Notes: generated by a model not told the origin, from the sequence alone. Positions 1-11,462 are shown, counted from the stretch's first letter. The stretch is 64,000 nucleotides of DNA from CAXMST01 sp963793415 (GCA_963793415.1 CAWCAC010000002.1:1-64000), one strand, 5' to 3'. Translations and numbers: made by a program.

Positions 1-58
1 ATTCCGGGATTGTTGCAGCAAAAACCAACAACTTGTTCGAATTTTCCTTGGTGATACC

Positions 59-1771
59 ATGAAATTTGCCACTATACGATTTGTCAGGGTGCTTGTAACG
101 ACCCTTGTCCTGATGGGATCTGCGACCTTTGCTCTGTCCGCTGTTCTGGTCCGCCTGCTGGCGCTCCTGGGTGAGGACGATCCTGCACCTTCACCGACGT
201 GAGCGCCCAGGCCGGGATCACTGCGGCCCACCGCGGCAGTTGGGATGAGTATGCGGATGTTCCGGACTTCAGCGACGACTATCAGATGACCGGCCAGGCG
301 TGGGGCGATTACGACAACGACGGCTTGCTCGACCTCTATGTCACCGGCAACCTTGCGCCCAACACGCTCTATCGCAACCTGGGCGACGGCACCTTAGCGT
401 TTCACCGCTCAGCACGTCGGTGGCGCTGCCGCGCACGATCAGCGGCGGCGCGGTCTGGATCGACTACGACAACGACGGCTGGCAAGACCTCTACGTGCGG
501 CCATGGGCGCCAAACGTCCTATTCCACAACGACGCCGGCGCGGGCTTCACCGATGTCACCGCGATCGCCGGAGTGGGCGACCCGGGCAAAGGCACCACGG
601 CGGCCTGGGCCGACTACGACGGCGACGGCTTTCTCGACCTCTACGTGGCCAACTGGTCTTGCTATCCGCAGTGCGATCCGGTGGATCACACCCTGGCCCA
701 AGATCGGCTCTATCACAACAACGGCGACGGCACCTTCGCCGACGTGACTGACCTATTGGATGTGAACCGGACAACACCGGTCAGAGCCGAGAAGACCACT
801 GGCGCGTCCTTCACCGCCGGCTTTCTGGACGTCGACGACGACGGCGACCAGGACCTCTATGTGGTCAACGACAAGTTGCAAAACCCGGTGGGCAACGTAC
901 TCTGGCGCAACGACGGTCCCGGCTGTGGCGGCTGGTGCTGGTCCGATGTCTCCACCGCGGCTGGGGCCGATATCGAACTCCATGGCATGGGGCTTACGGT
1001 TGGCGATATCGACCTGGATCAGCGGCTGGACCTCTACGTGACCAACATGGTCGACCCTGGGGTGTTGCTGGCTGGGCAGGCCGACGGCGTCTACGATGAT
1101 CGTGCCGCCCGGGGCTGCCCGACATCGCCACCAACGCGGTCGGCTGGGGCACGGCTTTCCTGGATTACGACAACGACGGCTGGCTCGACCTCTCTACACC
1201 ACCACCGAGTTCATCAAGTTCAACGACCTGGAGGGCGCCTGGGGCATGCTCTTCCCCTTCCCCAACGCGCTCTACCACAATGTGGGCGGCCTTCGAGGAT
1301 GCGACGCCCATCGACTGGATCGACGACCCACGGCCGAGCATGGGCATCGCGACGGCCGACTACGACGCGGACGGCGCGGTCGACTTCGTGACCGGCGACT
1401 GGAACCGCGGTTATACACTCTACCGCAACACGGGCACCGCAGCCGACGACCGGAACTGGATCACGCTGCGGCTGATCGGCGGCGGGCCGGTCAATCGCGA
1501 TGCCATCGGCGCTCGGGTGCTGGTGGAAACCAGCGACGGGCGGACCCTGCGGGGACGTGAGCAGCGGCGCCAATCTGGGCGGCGGCAGCGAACGGTCGCT
1601 CCACTTCGGGCTGGGCGCGGATACCACGGTCGACCGCCTCGCCATCCGCTGGCCGGACGGGCGCACTGAGGCGATGGATACGCGGCCGTCAACCGCATCT
1701 GGAACGTGGCCTATCCGGTCGAGCGCGCTGACGCTGACGCCGACCGTGGCCTGCACCGACTGCGGCTCTAG
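59..1771 (+). CDS. Secreted FG-GAP/VCBS repeat protein with ASPIC/UnbV end, module A (frameshifted)
   Basis: The ATG at 59 begins a hydrophobic N-terminus with signal-peptide character. After a frameshift near 180 the reading continues as repeated FG-GAP/VCBS units of the form DYDNDGxxDLYV, at least six of them; these are calcium-binding beta-propeller blades. The last part (about 1440-1680) resembles the ASPIC/UnbV domain, with NWITLRL and later LHFGLG followed by IRWPDG. This layout is the CRTAC1-like family, extracellular and of unclear function. The frame shifts several times (near 180, 400, 1100, 1190, 1280 and 1555). The first stop in the last coding frame is at 1769-1771. The next module follows with no visible new start, so this may be only the first half of a longer protein. 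Confidence 0.7.
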
Positions 1772-3307
1772 ACCCCGACAGCCACACCGACTGCTGCCGG
1801 TCGACGGGCCGCCGGAAAGCTTTGTCGACGTGAGCCAATCGGCCGGTATCACCGCGACACACGCTGGCAGTTGGCGTATGTTCAAAATGAACTTCGACAC
1901 GGGCTACCTGGGCATCGGGCAGGCCTGGGCCGACTATGACAATGACGGTCTGCCTGATCTCTACGTGACCGGCAACCTCACCGCCAGCGTGCTCTTCCAC
2001 AACGACGGCGACGGCACCTTCAGCGTGCCGCCGGCCGCCGCCGATGTCCGCCTGCCCAACACACTGACCGGCGGCACGGTCTGGGCCGACTACGACAACG
2101 ACGGCTGGCGGGACCTCTATGTGCTGGCCCACGGCGCCAATGTCCTCTTCCACAATGCAGGGCGCCGGCTTCAGCGATGTCACCGAGTCGCCGGCGTGGG
2201 CGACACGGGCAAAGGCTCGACCGCGGCCTGGGGCGACTACGATAGGGACGGCTATCTGGATCTCTACGTGACCAACTGGTCCTGTTTCCCCGAGTGCGAT
2301 CCGATTGACCCCCGGCCCAGGATGTGCTCTACCACAACAACGGCGATGGCACCTTTACCGATGTCTCCGACCTGTTGGAGTACGAGAAGTTGCAGGGCGC
2401 CGGTTTTGCCGTCAGCTTCGTCGACTACGACAACGACGGCGATGTGGACATCTACGTCGTCAACGATGCGCTCATGAACCCCGTGGGCAACGTGCTCTTC
2501 CACAACGACGGTCCCGGCTGTGACGGCTGGTGCTGGATCGATGCCGGCGGAGACGGGCGCCGGCATCGTCATCGAGGGCATGGGGCTGGCCGTGGGCGAC
2601 TACGACAACGATCTGGACCTGGATTTCTTTTTCCCCAACATGGTCAACCCCAGCGCGTTGATGCAGAACGACGACGGCCTTTCGTCAACGCTGCACGCCA
2701 GGCCGGCGTGGAGATCGGTCCCAGCGCGGCCGTCGGCTGGGGCACCGACTTCTTCGACTACGACAACGACGGCTGGCTTGACCTCTTTCTGGGCACCACC
2801 GAGTTTCGCAATTGGGACGCCGCCCCGCCGCCCGACGGCATGCATTTCCCGCACGGTAACTTCCTCTTTCGCAACGACGGCGACGGCACATTCACCGAGG
2901 TCACACCGGAGAGTTGGAGCGAGAACCCGCATCGCAGCATGGGCTTCGCCTACTCCGATTACGACGGCGACGGCTGGGTGGACTTCGTGACCGGCGACTG
3001 GAATACCGACTACCGGCTCTTCCGGAACCAGGGAACGAGGGGCGGGCAACAACTGGCTGACAATCCGGCTGGTCGGCGATGGGTCGGTCAACCACGACGC
3101 CCTGGCGCGCGGGTCTACCTGATGACCACCGACGGTCGCACGCTGATGCAAGAGGTCAAGAGCGGCTCCAGCCTGGGCGCGGGCAACGATACGGCGCTCC
3201 ACTTCGGTCTGGGCGAATCGACCGTCGATGAGCTTTCCGTCGTCTGGCCCAATGGCAACCGCATCTACTATCGCGGCGTAACGCCCGAATCAGGTGTGGA
3301 CGCTTGA
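1772..3307 (+). CDS. FG-GAP/VCBS repeat protein with ASPIC/UnbV end, module B (frameshifted)
   Basis: This is a second copy of the same architecture: an FVDVSQSAGIT-type opening, then DYDNDG repeats in the same order as module A, including the WSCFPECDP and GPGCDGWCW landmarks that match WSCYPQCDP and GPGCGGWCW upstream. It ends in an ASPIC/UnbV-like segment (SLGAGNDTALHFGLG, then VVWPNG) and a stop at 3305-3307. It has no signal peptide or convincing start of its own, so I infer it is either the second half of one protein or a tandem duplicate that lost its start. Frameshifts are visible near 2160, 2310, 2550, 2680 and 3050. The role is unknown; FG-GAP propellers usually bind ligands or surfaces. 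Confidence 0.68.
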
Positions 3308-3360
3308 ATATCCGGGGTTTGATTGAGGATCTATGTCGTGGATAGATGGGTTGAGGGATG

Positions 3361-3509
3361 CTGCTGCTTGCTACGTGCTGCGTGAGGTTCTTTTCGACGA
3401 CGGGTATCGATATTGGTGGTGTTTGGCCAGATGCCGCCCAGGTTCGGAAACGACAATCTCTGCAGAAACATCAGCAAGCAGCAGGCAGCAAGCAGCAAGC
3501 AGCAAGCAG
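3361..3509. repeat. 28-bp intergenic repeat plus 7-bp tandem repeat
   Basis: A 28-bp element at 3361-3388 (ending GTGCTGCGTGAGGT) recurs at 4617-4644 and, inverted, at 4725-4753. Downstream at 3475-3509 are five tandem 7-bp units of CAAGCAG, the second being CAGGCAG. These can pair with the GCTGCTTG part of the 28-bp element to form a hairpin before the next gene. No coding is evident between 3308 and 3546. Confidence 0.6.
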
Positions 3510-3546
3510 CACCTTCGGTTTTCAACGCACAACCAAGGAGCAACAC

Positions 3547-4612
3547 ATGTCATACGAAGACGGCTGGGCGGCGCTCAACTTGGAGATGCCGGCACGCATC
3601 CCGCGGACGGAATATTCGGCCGAGGGACACTGGGATCTGATCAAGGCGGTGACGGGCATCGACGTCGGCGTGGAGAGCCCGGACGACGTGAAGTTGACGG
3701 GCCAGCGTCGAATTTCAGCGCGCCTGGAACTACGATTTCTTCTGGAGCACGCTGATCTCCAGCGACGATCTCGGGCGATGTGCGCACCGACATGGGCCAT
3801 GCCGAGTACGCGGCCGGCGGCGTGGATCGGCGCGACACGGTCCATCAACTGACGCACCGATCCGGAGGAGGTCCTCAACTTCGATCCGTGGGAGATCGCT
3901 GGGCCCCATCGACATGGCCGGCGACGACCAAACGCTTCGAGGATCACTACCGGCCAACTGCGACCGCCACTCGCTTCGGCGTCAACATGACCGGCGTCTA
4001 CATCACGCTGATCTCCGGCTTCATCGATCTCTTCGGCTGGGACATGCTGCTGCTGGCCGCCGGCATCGATCCGAACCGCTTCGGCGACCTGGCCAACCGC
4101 TACGCCTCGTGGATGCAGCAGTACTACGACGCGCTGGCCGAGGCCGACGTGCCCGTGCGTCATGATGCACGACGACATCGTCTGGTCCTCCGGCCCCATC
4201 TTCCGCCCGGCCTGGTATCGCGAATACGTCTTCCCCAACTACAAGAAGTACCTTGCGCCGCTTCTCGAGAGCGGCAAGAAGATCATGTACACCTCCGACG
4301 GCAACTTCAACGAGTTCATCGACGACATCGCCGACGCCGGCGTGCACGGCTTCGTCTTCGAGCCGTTGACCAGCCTGGAGACCATCGTCGAGCGCTACGG
4401 CCAGACCCACGTCATCATCGGCAACGCCGACACGCGCATCCTGCTCTTCGGCACCAAAGACGAGATCCGCGCCGAGGTCGAGCGCTGCATGTCCATCGGC
4501 CGCGACTGCCCCGGCTTCTTCATGGCCGTCGGCAACCACATGCCGCCCAACACGCCGGTGGAGAATGCGCTGTATCTACAATGAGGTTTATGAGGAGTTG
4601 TCGAGAAGGTAA
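3547..4612 (+). CDS. Uroporphyrinogen decarboxylase-family protein (frameshifted)
   Basis: The ATG at 3547 follows AAGGAG at 3534-3539. The reconstructed protein is about 350 residues and resembles the UroD-like family that includes corrinoid methyltransferases rather than true haem-pathway HemE; this is a family-level call. Clear segments are GHWDLIKAVTGIDV near the start, FGVNMTGVYITLISGF, then MMHDDIVWSSGPIF and GNADTRILLFGTKDEI near the end, the last two typical of the C-terminal half. Frame changes occur near 3710, 3780, 3850, 3940, 4160 and 4577. After the final shift the frame reads YNEVYEELSRR and stops at 4612. Such genes often sit beside sugar-processing genes in environmental bacteria; the substrate is unknown. 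Confidence 0.7.
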
Positions 4613-4616
4613 GGGT

Positions 4617-4753
4617 CTGCTGCTTACTACGTGCTGCGTGAGGTCTTGTTGACGAGCTGGTTTCGGTATTGGAGGCTGGTCAACCGGACGCCGCCGAACT
4701 GCGAAAGCCACAGTCTCCACGGAAACCTCACGCAGCAAGCAGTACGCAGCAGC
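4617..4753. repeat. Inverted pair of the 28-bp intergenic repeat
   Basis: A copy at 4617-4644 matches the element at 3361-3388 with few changes, and an inverted copy lies at 4725-4753. The two arms could form an imperfect hairpin of nearly 30 bp with an 80-nt loop between the UroD-like gene and the transporter gene. It could act as a terminator or as a dispersed palindromic element; nothing else is seen in this gap. Confidence 0.55.
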
Positions 4754-4799
4754 CTTCCCTTTTCACCCAATCACCACACCCAGAATCGGATCCACCTCC

Positions 4800-6080
4800 A
4801 TGGCCCAATCCGCCATCAGCGCTGACGCTCAGAAGAACGTCACCTGGAATTTCAACGTCAACCTGATCGACGTCATCTTCATCACCTTCGGCCTCAGCCT
4901 GATCTCGCGCGAGACGGTCATGCCGGTGCTGGTGAGCACGTTGACCGACTCCAAGCTGGCCATCGGCATGATCCCGGCCATCTGGGCGTTGGGCTATTAC
5001 CTGCCCCAGCTGCTGACGGCCAGCTTCACCGAGCGGCTGCGCTACAAGAAGCCCTTTGTCATGGTGGTCGGCAGCGTGGGCGAACGTTTTCCCTACTTCT
5101 TCATCGCCGTGGCCATCTGGGCCTTTGCCGCTCGCCGTGCCGACGTTGACGCTGACGCTCTTCTTCTTTTTCATCGGCATGGCCGCCTTCAGCGCCGGCA
5201 TCGCCACGCCGGCCTGGTTCGACATGATCGCCAAGGTGATCCCGGTGCAGCGGCGCGGCATCTGGTCGGGCATCGGCCATGGCGTGGGCGCGCTGCTGGG
5301 CTTCCTGATCGGCGCCTATGTGGTGGCGCAGGTGCTGGAAAACGTCGCCTACCCCAACAACTTCGCCCTGCTCTTCGCCCTGGCCTTCGTCTTCGTCATG
5401 ATCTCCTGGGCCGGGCTTTCGCTTGACGCGTGAACCGCCCAGCGAGACGGTCAAGGAGCGGGTGCCGCTGAGCCACTATCTGCGCCAACTGCCCGATGTG
5501 TTGCGCAGAGATCACAACTACTCACGCTTTCTGATCAGCCGCACGACCATGCAACTGGGCGCCATGGCCGCCGGCTTCTACATGGTCTTCGGCACGGAGA
5601 AGCTTCGCCATCAGCGGGGCCGGCGTCGGTCTCTTCACCGGCGTGCTGATCGCCAGCGTGGCCCTCATGAATCTGGTCTGGGGGCTGATCGGCGACCGCT
5701 GCGGCCACAAACTGGTGCTGACCGGCGCCGCCTTTGCCATGGCCCTGGCCGCGCTCATCGCCCTGGTCTCGGCTTCGCAGGAATGGCTGCTCGTCACCTT
5801 CGTGCTGATGGGCGCGTATCTGGCCGCCGATCAGGTCTCGGCGCTCAACATCATTCTTGAATTTTGCGAACCGGAAGATCGCCCGACCTACATCGGCCTG
5901 ACCAACACGCTGTTGGCCCCGGTGCTGATCCTGTCGCCCATCATCGGCGGCTGGCTGGCGACCGTGGCCGGCTACAACGGCCTGTTTATCGCCACGCTGA
6001 TCTTCTCCGTGATCGGCGGCCTGATGATGGCCTTCTGGGTACGCGAGCCACGACATGAAAAAAGACTTAGCCACAGATGA
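4800..6080 (+). CDS. MFS transporter (frameshifted)
   Basis: The ATG at 4800 starts a polytopic inner-membrane protein of about 420 residues made of repeated hydrophobic helices, consistent with the 12-helix major facilitator superfamily. The segment LVSTLTDSKLAIGMIPAIWA in the first half and MNLVWGLIGDRCGHKLVL in the second (the loop 8-9 position with a G-D-R-x-G-x-K/R signature) support this. Frameshifts lie near 5125, 5425 and 5605. It sits between sugar-related genes, so I infer a role in uptake of a mono- or oligosaccharide or its export; the substrate cannot be read. The 3' end runs into the intergenic palindrome, so the exact stop is uncertain. Confidence 0.72.
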
Positions 6081-6193
6081 ACACAGATAGGCGCATGGAT
6101 GTTGCACAGATATTTTCAGGGAGCGTCTGAGCGTCCAGACGCAATTGAGAAATCATCCGTGTCCCATCGTGAAAATCTGTGTCCATCTGTGGC
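6070..6193. repeat. Intergenic palindrome of the CCACAGAT type
   Basis: Arms at 6070-6088 and 6175-6193 (GCCACAGATGAACACAGAT against its inverse) pair over 19 bp with one mismatch, with a smaller nested hairpin inside. The right arm ends just before the AAAGGAG ribosome site of the next gene. A related palindrome is at 22391-22513. Confidence 0.65.
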
Positions 6194-6210
6194 AAAAAAG
6201 GAGCATCTCA

Positions 6211-8285
6211 ATGAATCAGACCGACTTCCTGCCCTACCGCCAGATCCACCTGGACTTCCACACCAGCGAGCACATCGCCGGCATCGGCGCCGACTTCGAT
6301 CCCGGATGAGTTTGCCGACGACGCTGGTCAAGGCCCATGTCAATTCCATCACCTGTTTCGCCCGCTGCCACCACGGCTGGCTCTACTACCAGTCGCCCAA
6401 CTTTCCCCGAACGCATCCACCCCCACCTGGAGCGCCCCAATCTGCTGGTCGAGCAGATCGAAGCCTGTCACACGCGGCGGCATCCGTGTGCCGATCTACG
6501 TCACCGTGCAGTGGGACTACTACACGTCCAGCCGCCATCCCGAGTGGGTCTGCGCGGGCGCAGACGGCACAATTCTGGGCACGCCGCCCTTCGAGGCCGG
6601 CTTCTATCGCTGGATGAACGTGAACTCGCCCTATGTCGACTTCCTCAAGGCCAGCGTGGCCGAACTCTTCGAACTGATGCCGGTGGACGGCTTCTTCTTC
6701 GACATCGTCCAGCCGATCCCGTCGGCCGATCGCTACACCCAGAGCAAGATGCGCGCCGCCGGCCTCGATCCGGCCGACGATGCAGCCCGCGCGCAGTTCA
6801 GCATCGATTCGCTCAACGCCTTCAAGCGGGACATGACCCAGTTCGTGCGCCAGTTCAGCGCCGACGCCAGCGTCTTCTACAACGCGGCCACATCGGGCCG
6901 CGCCACCGCGGGCTGGACGACGCCTACACCCACTGGGAGTTGGAATCGCTGCCCAGCGGCCATGGGGCTATCAGCACTTCCCCGTCACCCAGCGCTACGC
7001 CCGCAACCTGGGCATCGACACCATGTCGCACACGGGCAAGTTCCACACGGCCTGGGGCGATTTCCAGTCCTTCAAGAACCCGGCAGCACTGCAGTTCGAA
7101 TGCTTCCGCATGATCGCCATGAACGCCAAGTGCCTCATCGGCGACCAACTGCCGCCCAACGGCCAGCTGGAACCGGCCGTCTACGACCTGATCGGCGGCG
7201 TCTACGCGTCGGTGGAGGAGAAGGAACCGTGGTGCCGGGGCGCAACCGCGGTCAGCGAGATCGGCGTCTTCACGCCCGAGGCCTTCCGCGACCCGATCGA
7301 CCGCGACCAGCCCGGCGCGATCAAGGGCGCCAACCGCATGCTGGACGAGGCCGGCTACCAGTTCGAGATCCTGGACGCCGCACAGCGACCTGTCGCCCTT
7401 CAAGGTGCTGATCCTGCCCGATAACATCCCGGTCTCGCCCGAGTTCGGGGCCAAGTTGCAGCCTACCTCGCCAACGGCGGCACGCTGCTGGCCAGCTTCG
7501 AGTCCGGGCTGAACGCGCGATGGCAGCGACTTCACCCTGGATGCGCTGGGCGTGAGCATGGCCGGCGACGGTCCGCTCGATGCCGACGGCAACCTGGTGC
7601 GCGGCGTCGACTATCGACCGCGGCGACTACGCCGAGTATCTGCTGCCGGGCGAAGAGGTCGGCCAGGGGCTGCCGCGGCGTGGAGCATGTGATGTACATC
7701 CGCGGCATGGCGGTCGAGGCCAAGCCGGGCACGAGGTGCTGGCCGAGATCGTGCCCGCCGTCTTCGACCGCACGTGGGAGCACTTCTGCTCGCATCGCCA
7801 GTCGCCGTCGGGCGGCGAGACCGCTGCGGCCGGCCATCGTGCGCAACGGCAACGTGATCTACATCAGCAGCCCCATCTTCAGCCAGTACAACCAGAACGC
7901 ACCGCTCTGGTGCAAGAAACTGGTGCTCAACGCGCTGGACCTGCTGCTGCCCGAGCCGCTGGTGCGCCACGATGGACCGAGCAGCATCTTCGCCACGCTC
8001 AACGAGCAGGCGGCAGAGAACCGGCAGGTGCTGCACCTGCTGCACTACATCCCCGAACGCCGCGGCCTCGACTTCGACGTCATCGAGGATGTGATCCCGC
8101 TCTACGACGTGGCCGTTTCGCTGCGGGTCGAGCAGCCCGTGGCCGGCGTCTTGCTCGTGCCGCAGGGTGAGGCTGTCGATTTTGCGGCCGAGGAATGGTC
8201 GAGTCGATTTCGTGGTGCCAAAGATCGAAGGGCATCAGATGGTGGAGATTCAGTCCAATACTCCAATAGGAGCAACGATCAATGA
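6211..8285 (+). CDS. GHL6-type glycoside hydrolase with beta-galactosidase trimerisation-like region, possibly GH151 fucosidase (frameshifted)
   Basis: The ATG at 6211 is preceded by AAAGGAG. The reconstructed protein is about 690 residues. The N-terminal half (YRQIHLDFHTSEHIAGIGA, then HVNSITCFARCHHGW) matches what I know of the hypothetical glycosyl hydrolase 6 family, a TIM barrel. A middle segment (FKVLILPDNIPVSPEF, then ANGGTLLASFE) resembles the trimerisation domain of family 42-type beta-galactosidases. This pairing is found in GH151 alpha-L-fucosidases, which would suit the neighbouring fucosidases, but that assignment is an inference. At least eight frame changes are visible between 6300 and 8200. 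One frame ends in TGA at 8283-8285, overlapping the next start, so coupled translation is likely. It appears cytoplasmic, since no signal peptide is seen. Confidence 0.66.
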
Positions 8286-9226
8286 AACAACTAACACTCG
8301 GAAACACCTCCGTCAGCGCGCTCTGCTTGGGTGGCGTTTGGTTTGGAGCGAAAGAAGACAAGGCTACCTCGTATCCGGCTGCTGGATCAGTACGCCGATG
8401 CCGGAGGCCGCTTTGTCGACACGGCCAACATGTACGCACACTGGTTCAGCGAGGAGACCAGCGGCGGTGAGAGCGAGACCGTCATCGGCCAGTGGCTCAA
8501 GCAGCGCGGCAATCGGGACGAGTTCGTCATCGCCACCAAGCTAGGCTTTCCCTATCCCGGCGTGGAGCAAGGGCTGCGCTGCCTCGCAGATCATCGACGA
8601 ATGCGACAAGAGCTTGGCTCGCCTCCAGACCGACGTCATCGACCTCTACTACGCGCACGTCGATGACCGCAACACGCCCTATGAAGAGACCATGGAAGCC
8701 TTCGACAGGCTGGTGACCGCCGGTAAGGTGCGTCAGCTCGGCGCGTCCAACTACGCGGCCTGGCGGCTGGCCGAAATCAACATGACAAGCAAACAGAACG
8801 GCTGGGCATCCTACGTCGCGCTTCAGCAGCGCCACACGTACCTGCGCCCCAAGCCCAACGGCGACTTTGGTTCACAGGTCGTTCTAGACGAGCCGACCAT
8901 CGACTGCTGCGCGGCTCATGACGTGCGCATCCTGGCCTATTCGCCCACAATCAACGGGGCCTACGCCGATCGATGCTGACCGGCCGATTCCCGAGCAGTA
9001 TGAGACACCCGATACCGTGGCACGTTTGGCCACGTTGCGCGAGATCGCTGCCGAGGTTGAGGCGTCGCCGCTCCAGGTCGTGCTGGCCTGGATGTTGCAC
9101 GGCTCGCCGGCCATCCTGCCCATCATCGGCGGCAGCACCGAGGCGCAACTTGCGGAGAACCTGGGCGCGCTGGATGTCGTATTGAGCGACGAACAGATGG
9201 TGAGATTGAACGAGGCCGGCGCGTGA
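8282..9226 (+). CDS. Aldo-keto reductase (frameshifted)
   Basis: The product is a NAD(P)-dependent aldo/keto reductase of about 315 residues. The start MKQLTLGNTSVSALCLGG is typical of the family, with the catalytic D and Y in FVDTANMYAHW, the catalytic K in VIATKLGFP, and a C-terminal cofactor-binding segment ILPIIGGSTEAQLAENL. The ATG overlaps the preceding stop by four bases. Frameshifts lie near 8375, 8580 and 8955. Family members include sugar and aldose dehydrogenases; lying next to three fucosidase-type genes, oxidation of released L-fucose or a similar aldose is a reasonable inference but is not shown by the sequence. Confidence 0.8.
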
Positions 9227-9329
9227 GCAAAACAGAACAACGGATTTAGCGTGGAGTGACGGTAGCGAATCCGTTCCGTTCTAAATTCGCCACAGTTCGA
9301 AAGCTACTGATTCATTTATAGGAGACAAA

Positions 9330-10794
9330 ATGTCGAAGATCACACTTGAAAAAATTGAAGCAGGCATCAAGGACGGCCCGTTCGACGCGTCCTGGGATTC
9401 GCTGGAAGCCTACGAGTTCCCGGACTGGTATATGGACGGCAAGTTCGGCATCTTCATCCACTGGGGACCCTACTGCGTGCCGGCCTTCGGCAACGAATGG
9501 TACCCGCGCCACATGTACGTCGAAGGGATCCAAGGAATACGAGCACCATCGTGAGACCTACGGCCCTCAGGATGAGTTCGGCTACAAGGACTTCATCCCC
9601 ATGTTCAAGGCCGAGAAGTACGACGCTCAGGCCTGGGCCAAGCTCTTCAAGGATGCCGGGGCCAAGTTTGTCGTGCCGGTGGCCGAGCACCATGACGGCT
9701 TCCAGATGTACGAGAGCGACCTCTGCAAATGGAACGCGGCCGAGATGGGACCCAAGCGCGACGTCGTCGGCGAGTTGGCCGAGGCCGTGCGCGCCGAGGA
9801 CATGGTCTTCGGCGTCTCCAGCCACCGGGCCGAGCACTGGTGGTTCATGAACGGCGGCAACCATTTCCCGTCCGACGTGCAGGATCCTGAGTACGCCGAT
9901 TTCTACGGCCCGGCCAAGGGCCAAGGGCGCCCGACCGAGCAGTACTTCGACAATGCGCCGGACGAAGCATATCTCAACGATTGGCTGCTGCGCACCTGCG
10001 AGATCATCGACAAGTACGAGCCCAAGCTCATCTGGTTCGACTGGTGGATCCAGAACATGGCCTTCAAGCCCTATCTGAAGAAGTTCGCGGCCTACTACTA
10101 CAACGCTTCAGCCAAGTGGGGCACAGGCGTGCGGCGTCAACTACAAGTACGACGCCTTCCCCGCCGGCACGGCCGTCTTCGACATCGAGCGCGGCCAGGT
10201 GCGCCGCACCCATGGCCTCTTCTGGCAGAACGACACCTCGGTCTCCAAGAACTCCTGGGGCTACATCGACGGCCATGACTACAAGGTCGCCAACGACATC
10301 ATCGGCGACCTGATCGACGTGGTCACCAAGAACGGCGCGTTGCTGCTCAACATCGGCCCGCGTCCCGACGGCACCATTCCCGAAGAAGAGCAGGCAATGC
10401 TGCTGGAGATCGGTCGCTGGCTCCAGGTCAACGGCGAGGGCATCTACGGCACGCGTCCGTGGCACGAATCGGGCGAAGGTCCGACCCAGGTGGCCGGACG
10501 GCGCGTTCACCGACACCAAGCGCACCGTCTTCACCAGCGAGGACATCCGCTTCACCCAAAAAGAGGGCGCGGTCTACGCCCATGTGATGGCGTGGCCGGC
10601 GGATGGCCAGGTCGCGCATCCACAGCCATGGGCGGCGATTCGATCTACGCCTTGGAGAGCATCGATTCCATCGAACTGCTGGGGCAGGATGTCAAGCCCA
10701 CGTGGGAGATCGAGCGCCGATGCGCTTGATCATCGATCTGCAGGGCGGCGAGCCGACCGGCAGTCCGCTGACGTTGAAGATCGTGGCCGGCTAA
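9330..10794 (+). CDS. Alpha-L-fucosidase, GH29 (frameshifted)
   Basis: Glycoside hydrolase family 29 removes terminal alpha-L-fucose by a retaining mechanism. The N-terminal landmarks are present: WYMDGKFGIFIHWGPYCVP, then PVAEHHDGFQMY. The likely nucleophile Asp lies in LIWFDWW, and the late barrel segment KNGALLLNIGPRPDGTIPEEE is characteristic. No signal peptide is visible, so it is probably intracellular. Frame changes occur near 9530, 10130, 10500 and 10610; the reconstructed length is about 488 residues, normal for the catalytic domain plus a beta-sandwich. The gene follows the aldo-keto reductase by about 100 bp with GGAG before the ATG. Confidence 0.85.
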
Positions 10795-10806
10795 CGACGT
10801 TCCGTC

Positions 10807-10854
10807 CTCGTTCTTGTTCTCGAAATCGACACTCTGTTCGAGAACGAGAACGAG
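10807..10854. terminator. Hairpin between convergent genes
   Basis: An 18-bp stem with one mismatch (arms 10807-10824 and 10837-10854, built of CTCGTTCT repeats) around a 12-nt loop lies between the end of the GH29 gene and the oppositely oriented PIN gene. It could terminate transcription from both sides; no long T run follows. Confidence 0.55.
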
Positions 10855-10878
10855 AACGAGATGGGCATTCCGCGCCGG

Positions 10879-11253
10879 TTATGCTTTCGCTATGTATTCG
10901 ACTCCGTCGATTCCTTGGAAGTCAACGTCCTGCGTCCATAGGACGGCGTCAAATGCACGGGCAGTGGCCAGGATGATGCTGTCGGCCATCGCGATCTTGT
11001 GTTCAGACGATAGGGCGGCTGCGTTGATAGCGATTCCCTGGGATAGATCGGCGACGGTCCCCAGTGACATGATTCCGACCGCCAGAAGCGCGTCTTCCTC
11101 GCCTCGCTGGGCAACGAGACGCTTGAAGACTTCGTATATGCAGATTGTGGGTATCACCAGCGTATCGCTCGCCTTGATGGCCGGCGCAAAGAAGTGAGCA
11201 TTGCTGCCGCCGGCAAAATATTCAAGCCAGCCGGATGAATCGACGACATTCAT
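10879..11253 (-). CDS. PIN-domain toxin (VapC-like)
   Basis: The protein has 124 residues. It opens with the PIN motif NVVDSSGWLEYF (first acidic residue Asp4), has a conserved Glu in ICIYEVFK, and later Asp residues in MADSIILATA and LWTQDVDF; together these form the metal site of PIN ribonucleases. Such toxins cut RNA when freed from their antitoxin. Its ATG overlaps the stop of the upstream AbrB-type gene by four bases, the usual order of antitoxin then toxin. The reading frame is intact. Confidence 0.85.
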   Translation of the reverse strand: MNVVDSSGWLEYFAGGSNAHFFAPAIKASDTLVIPTICIYEVFKRLVAQRGEEDALLAVGIMSLGTVADLSQGIAINAAALSSEHKIAMADSIILATARAFDAVLWTQDVDFQGIDGVEYIAKA

Positions 11254-11462
11254 AGCTCACGATCCGTCTTCTCCCGGCGCGGATCGCTGTCGATACCCGA
11301 GAACAAGCCTTCCGCTTGCTCAATCGGGGGGATGAGGACAACCCGCAGCGTATTTTTGTAAGGAATAAATTGAATCCGTTGCCCCGGTTTGAGATTGAAC
11401 TGTTTGCGAATGGGGCTGGGAATGACGACTTGATATTTGGATGAGATTGTAACCGTATTCAT
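11250..11462 (-). CDS. AbrB/MazE-fold antitoxin
   Basis: The protein has 70 residues. The start NTVTISSKYQVVIPSPIRKQ is the swapped-hairpin AbrB DNA-binding motif (strand, KYQVVIP turn, RK), and the C-terminal tail is free to wrap the partner toxin. It is expected to neutralise the downstream PIN toxin and repress their shared promoter, which should lie between 11463 and 11585 on the minus strand. Confidence 0.85.
   Translation of the reverse strand: MNTVTISSKYQVVIPSPIRKQFNLKPGQRIQFIPYKNTLRVVLIPPIEQAEGLFSGIDSDPRREKTDREL

Noticed and set aside
3475..3509. Possible small CRISPR array
   Set aside because: The 7-bp CAAGCAG units are contiguous with no spacers, so this is a simple tandem repeat.
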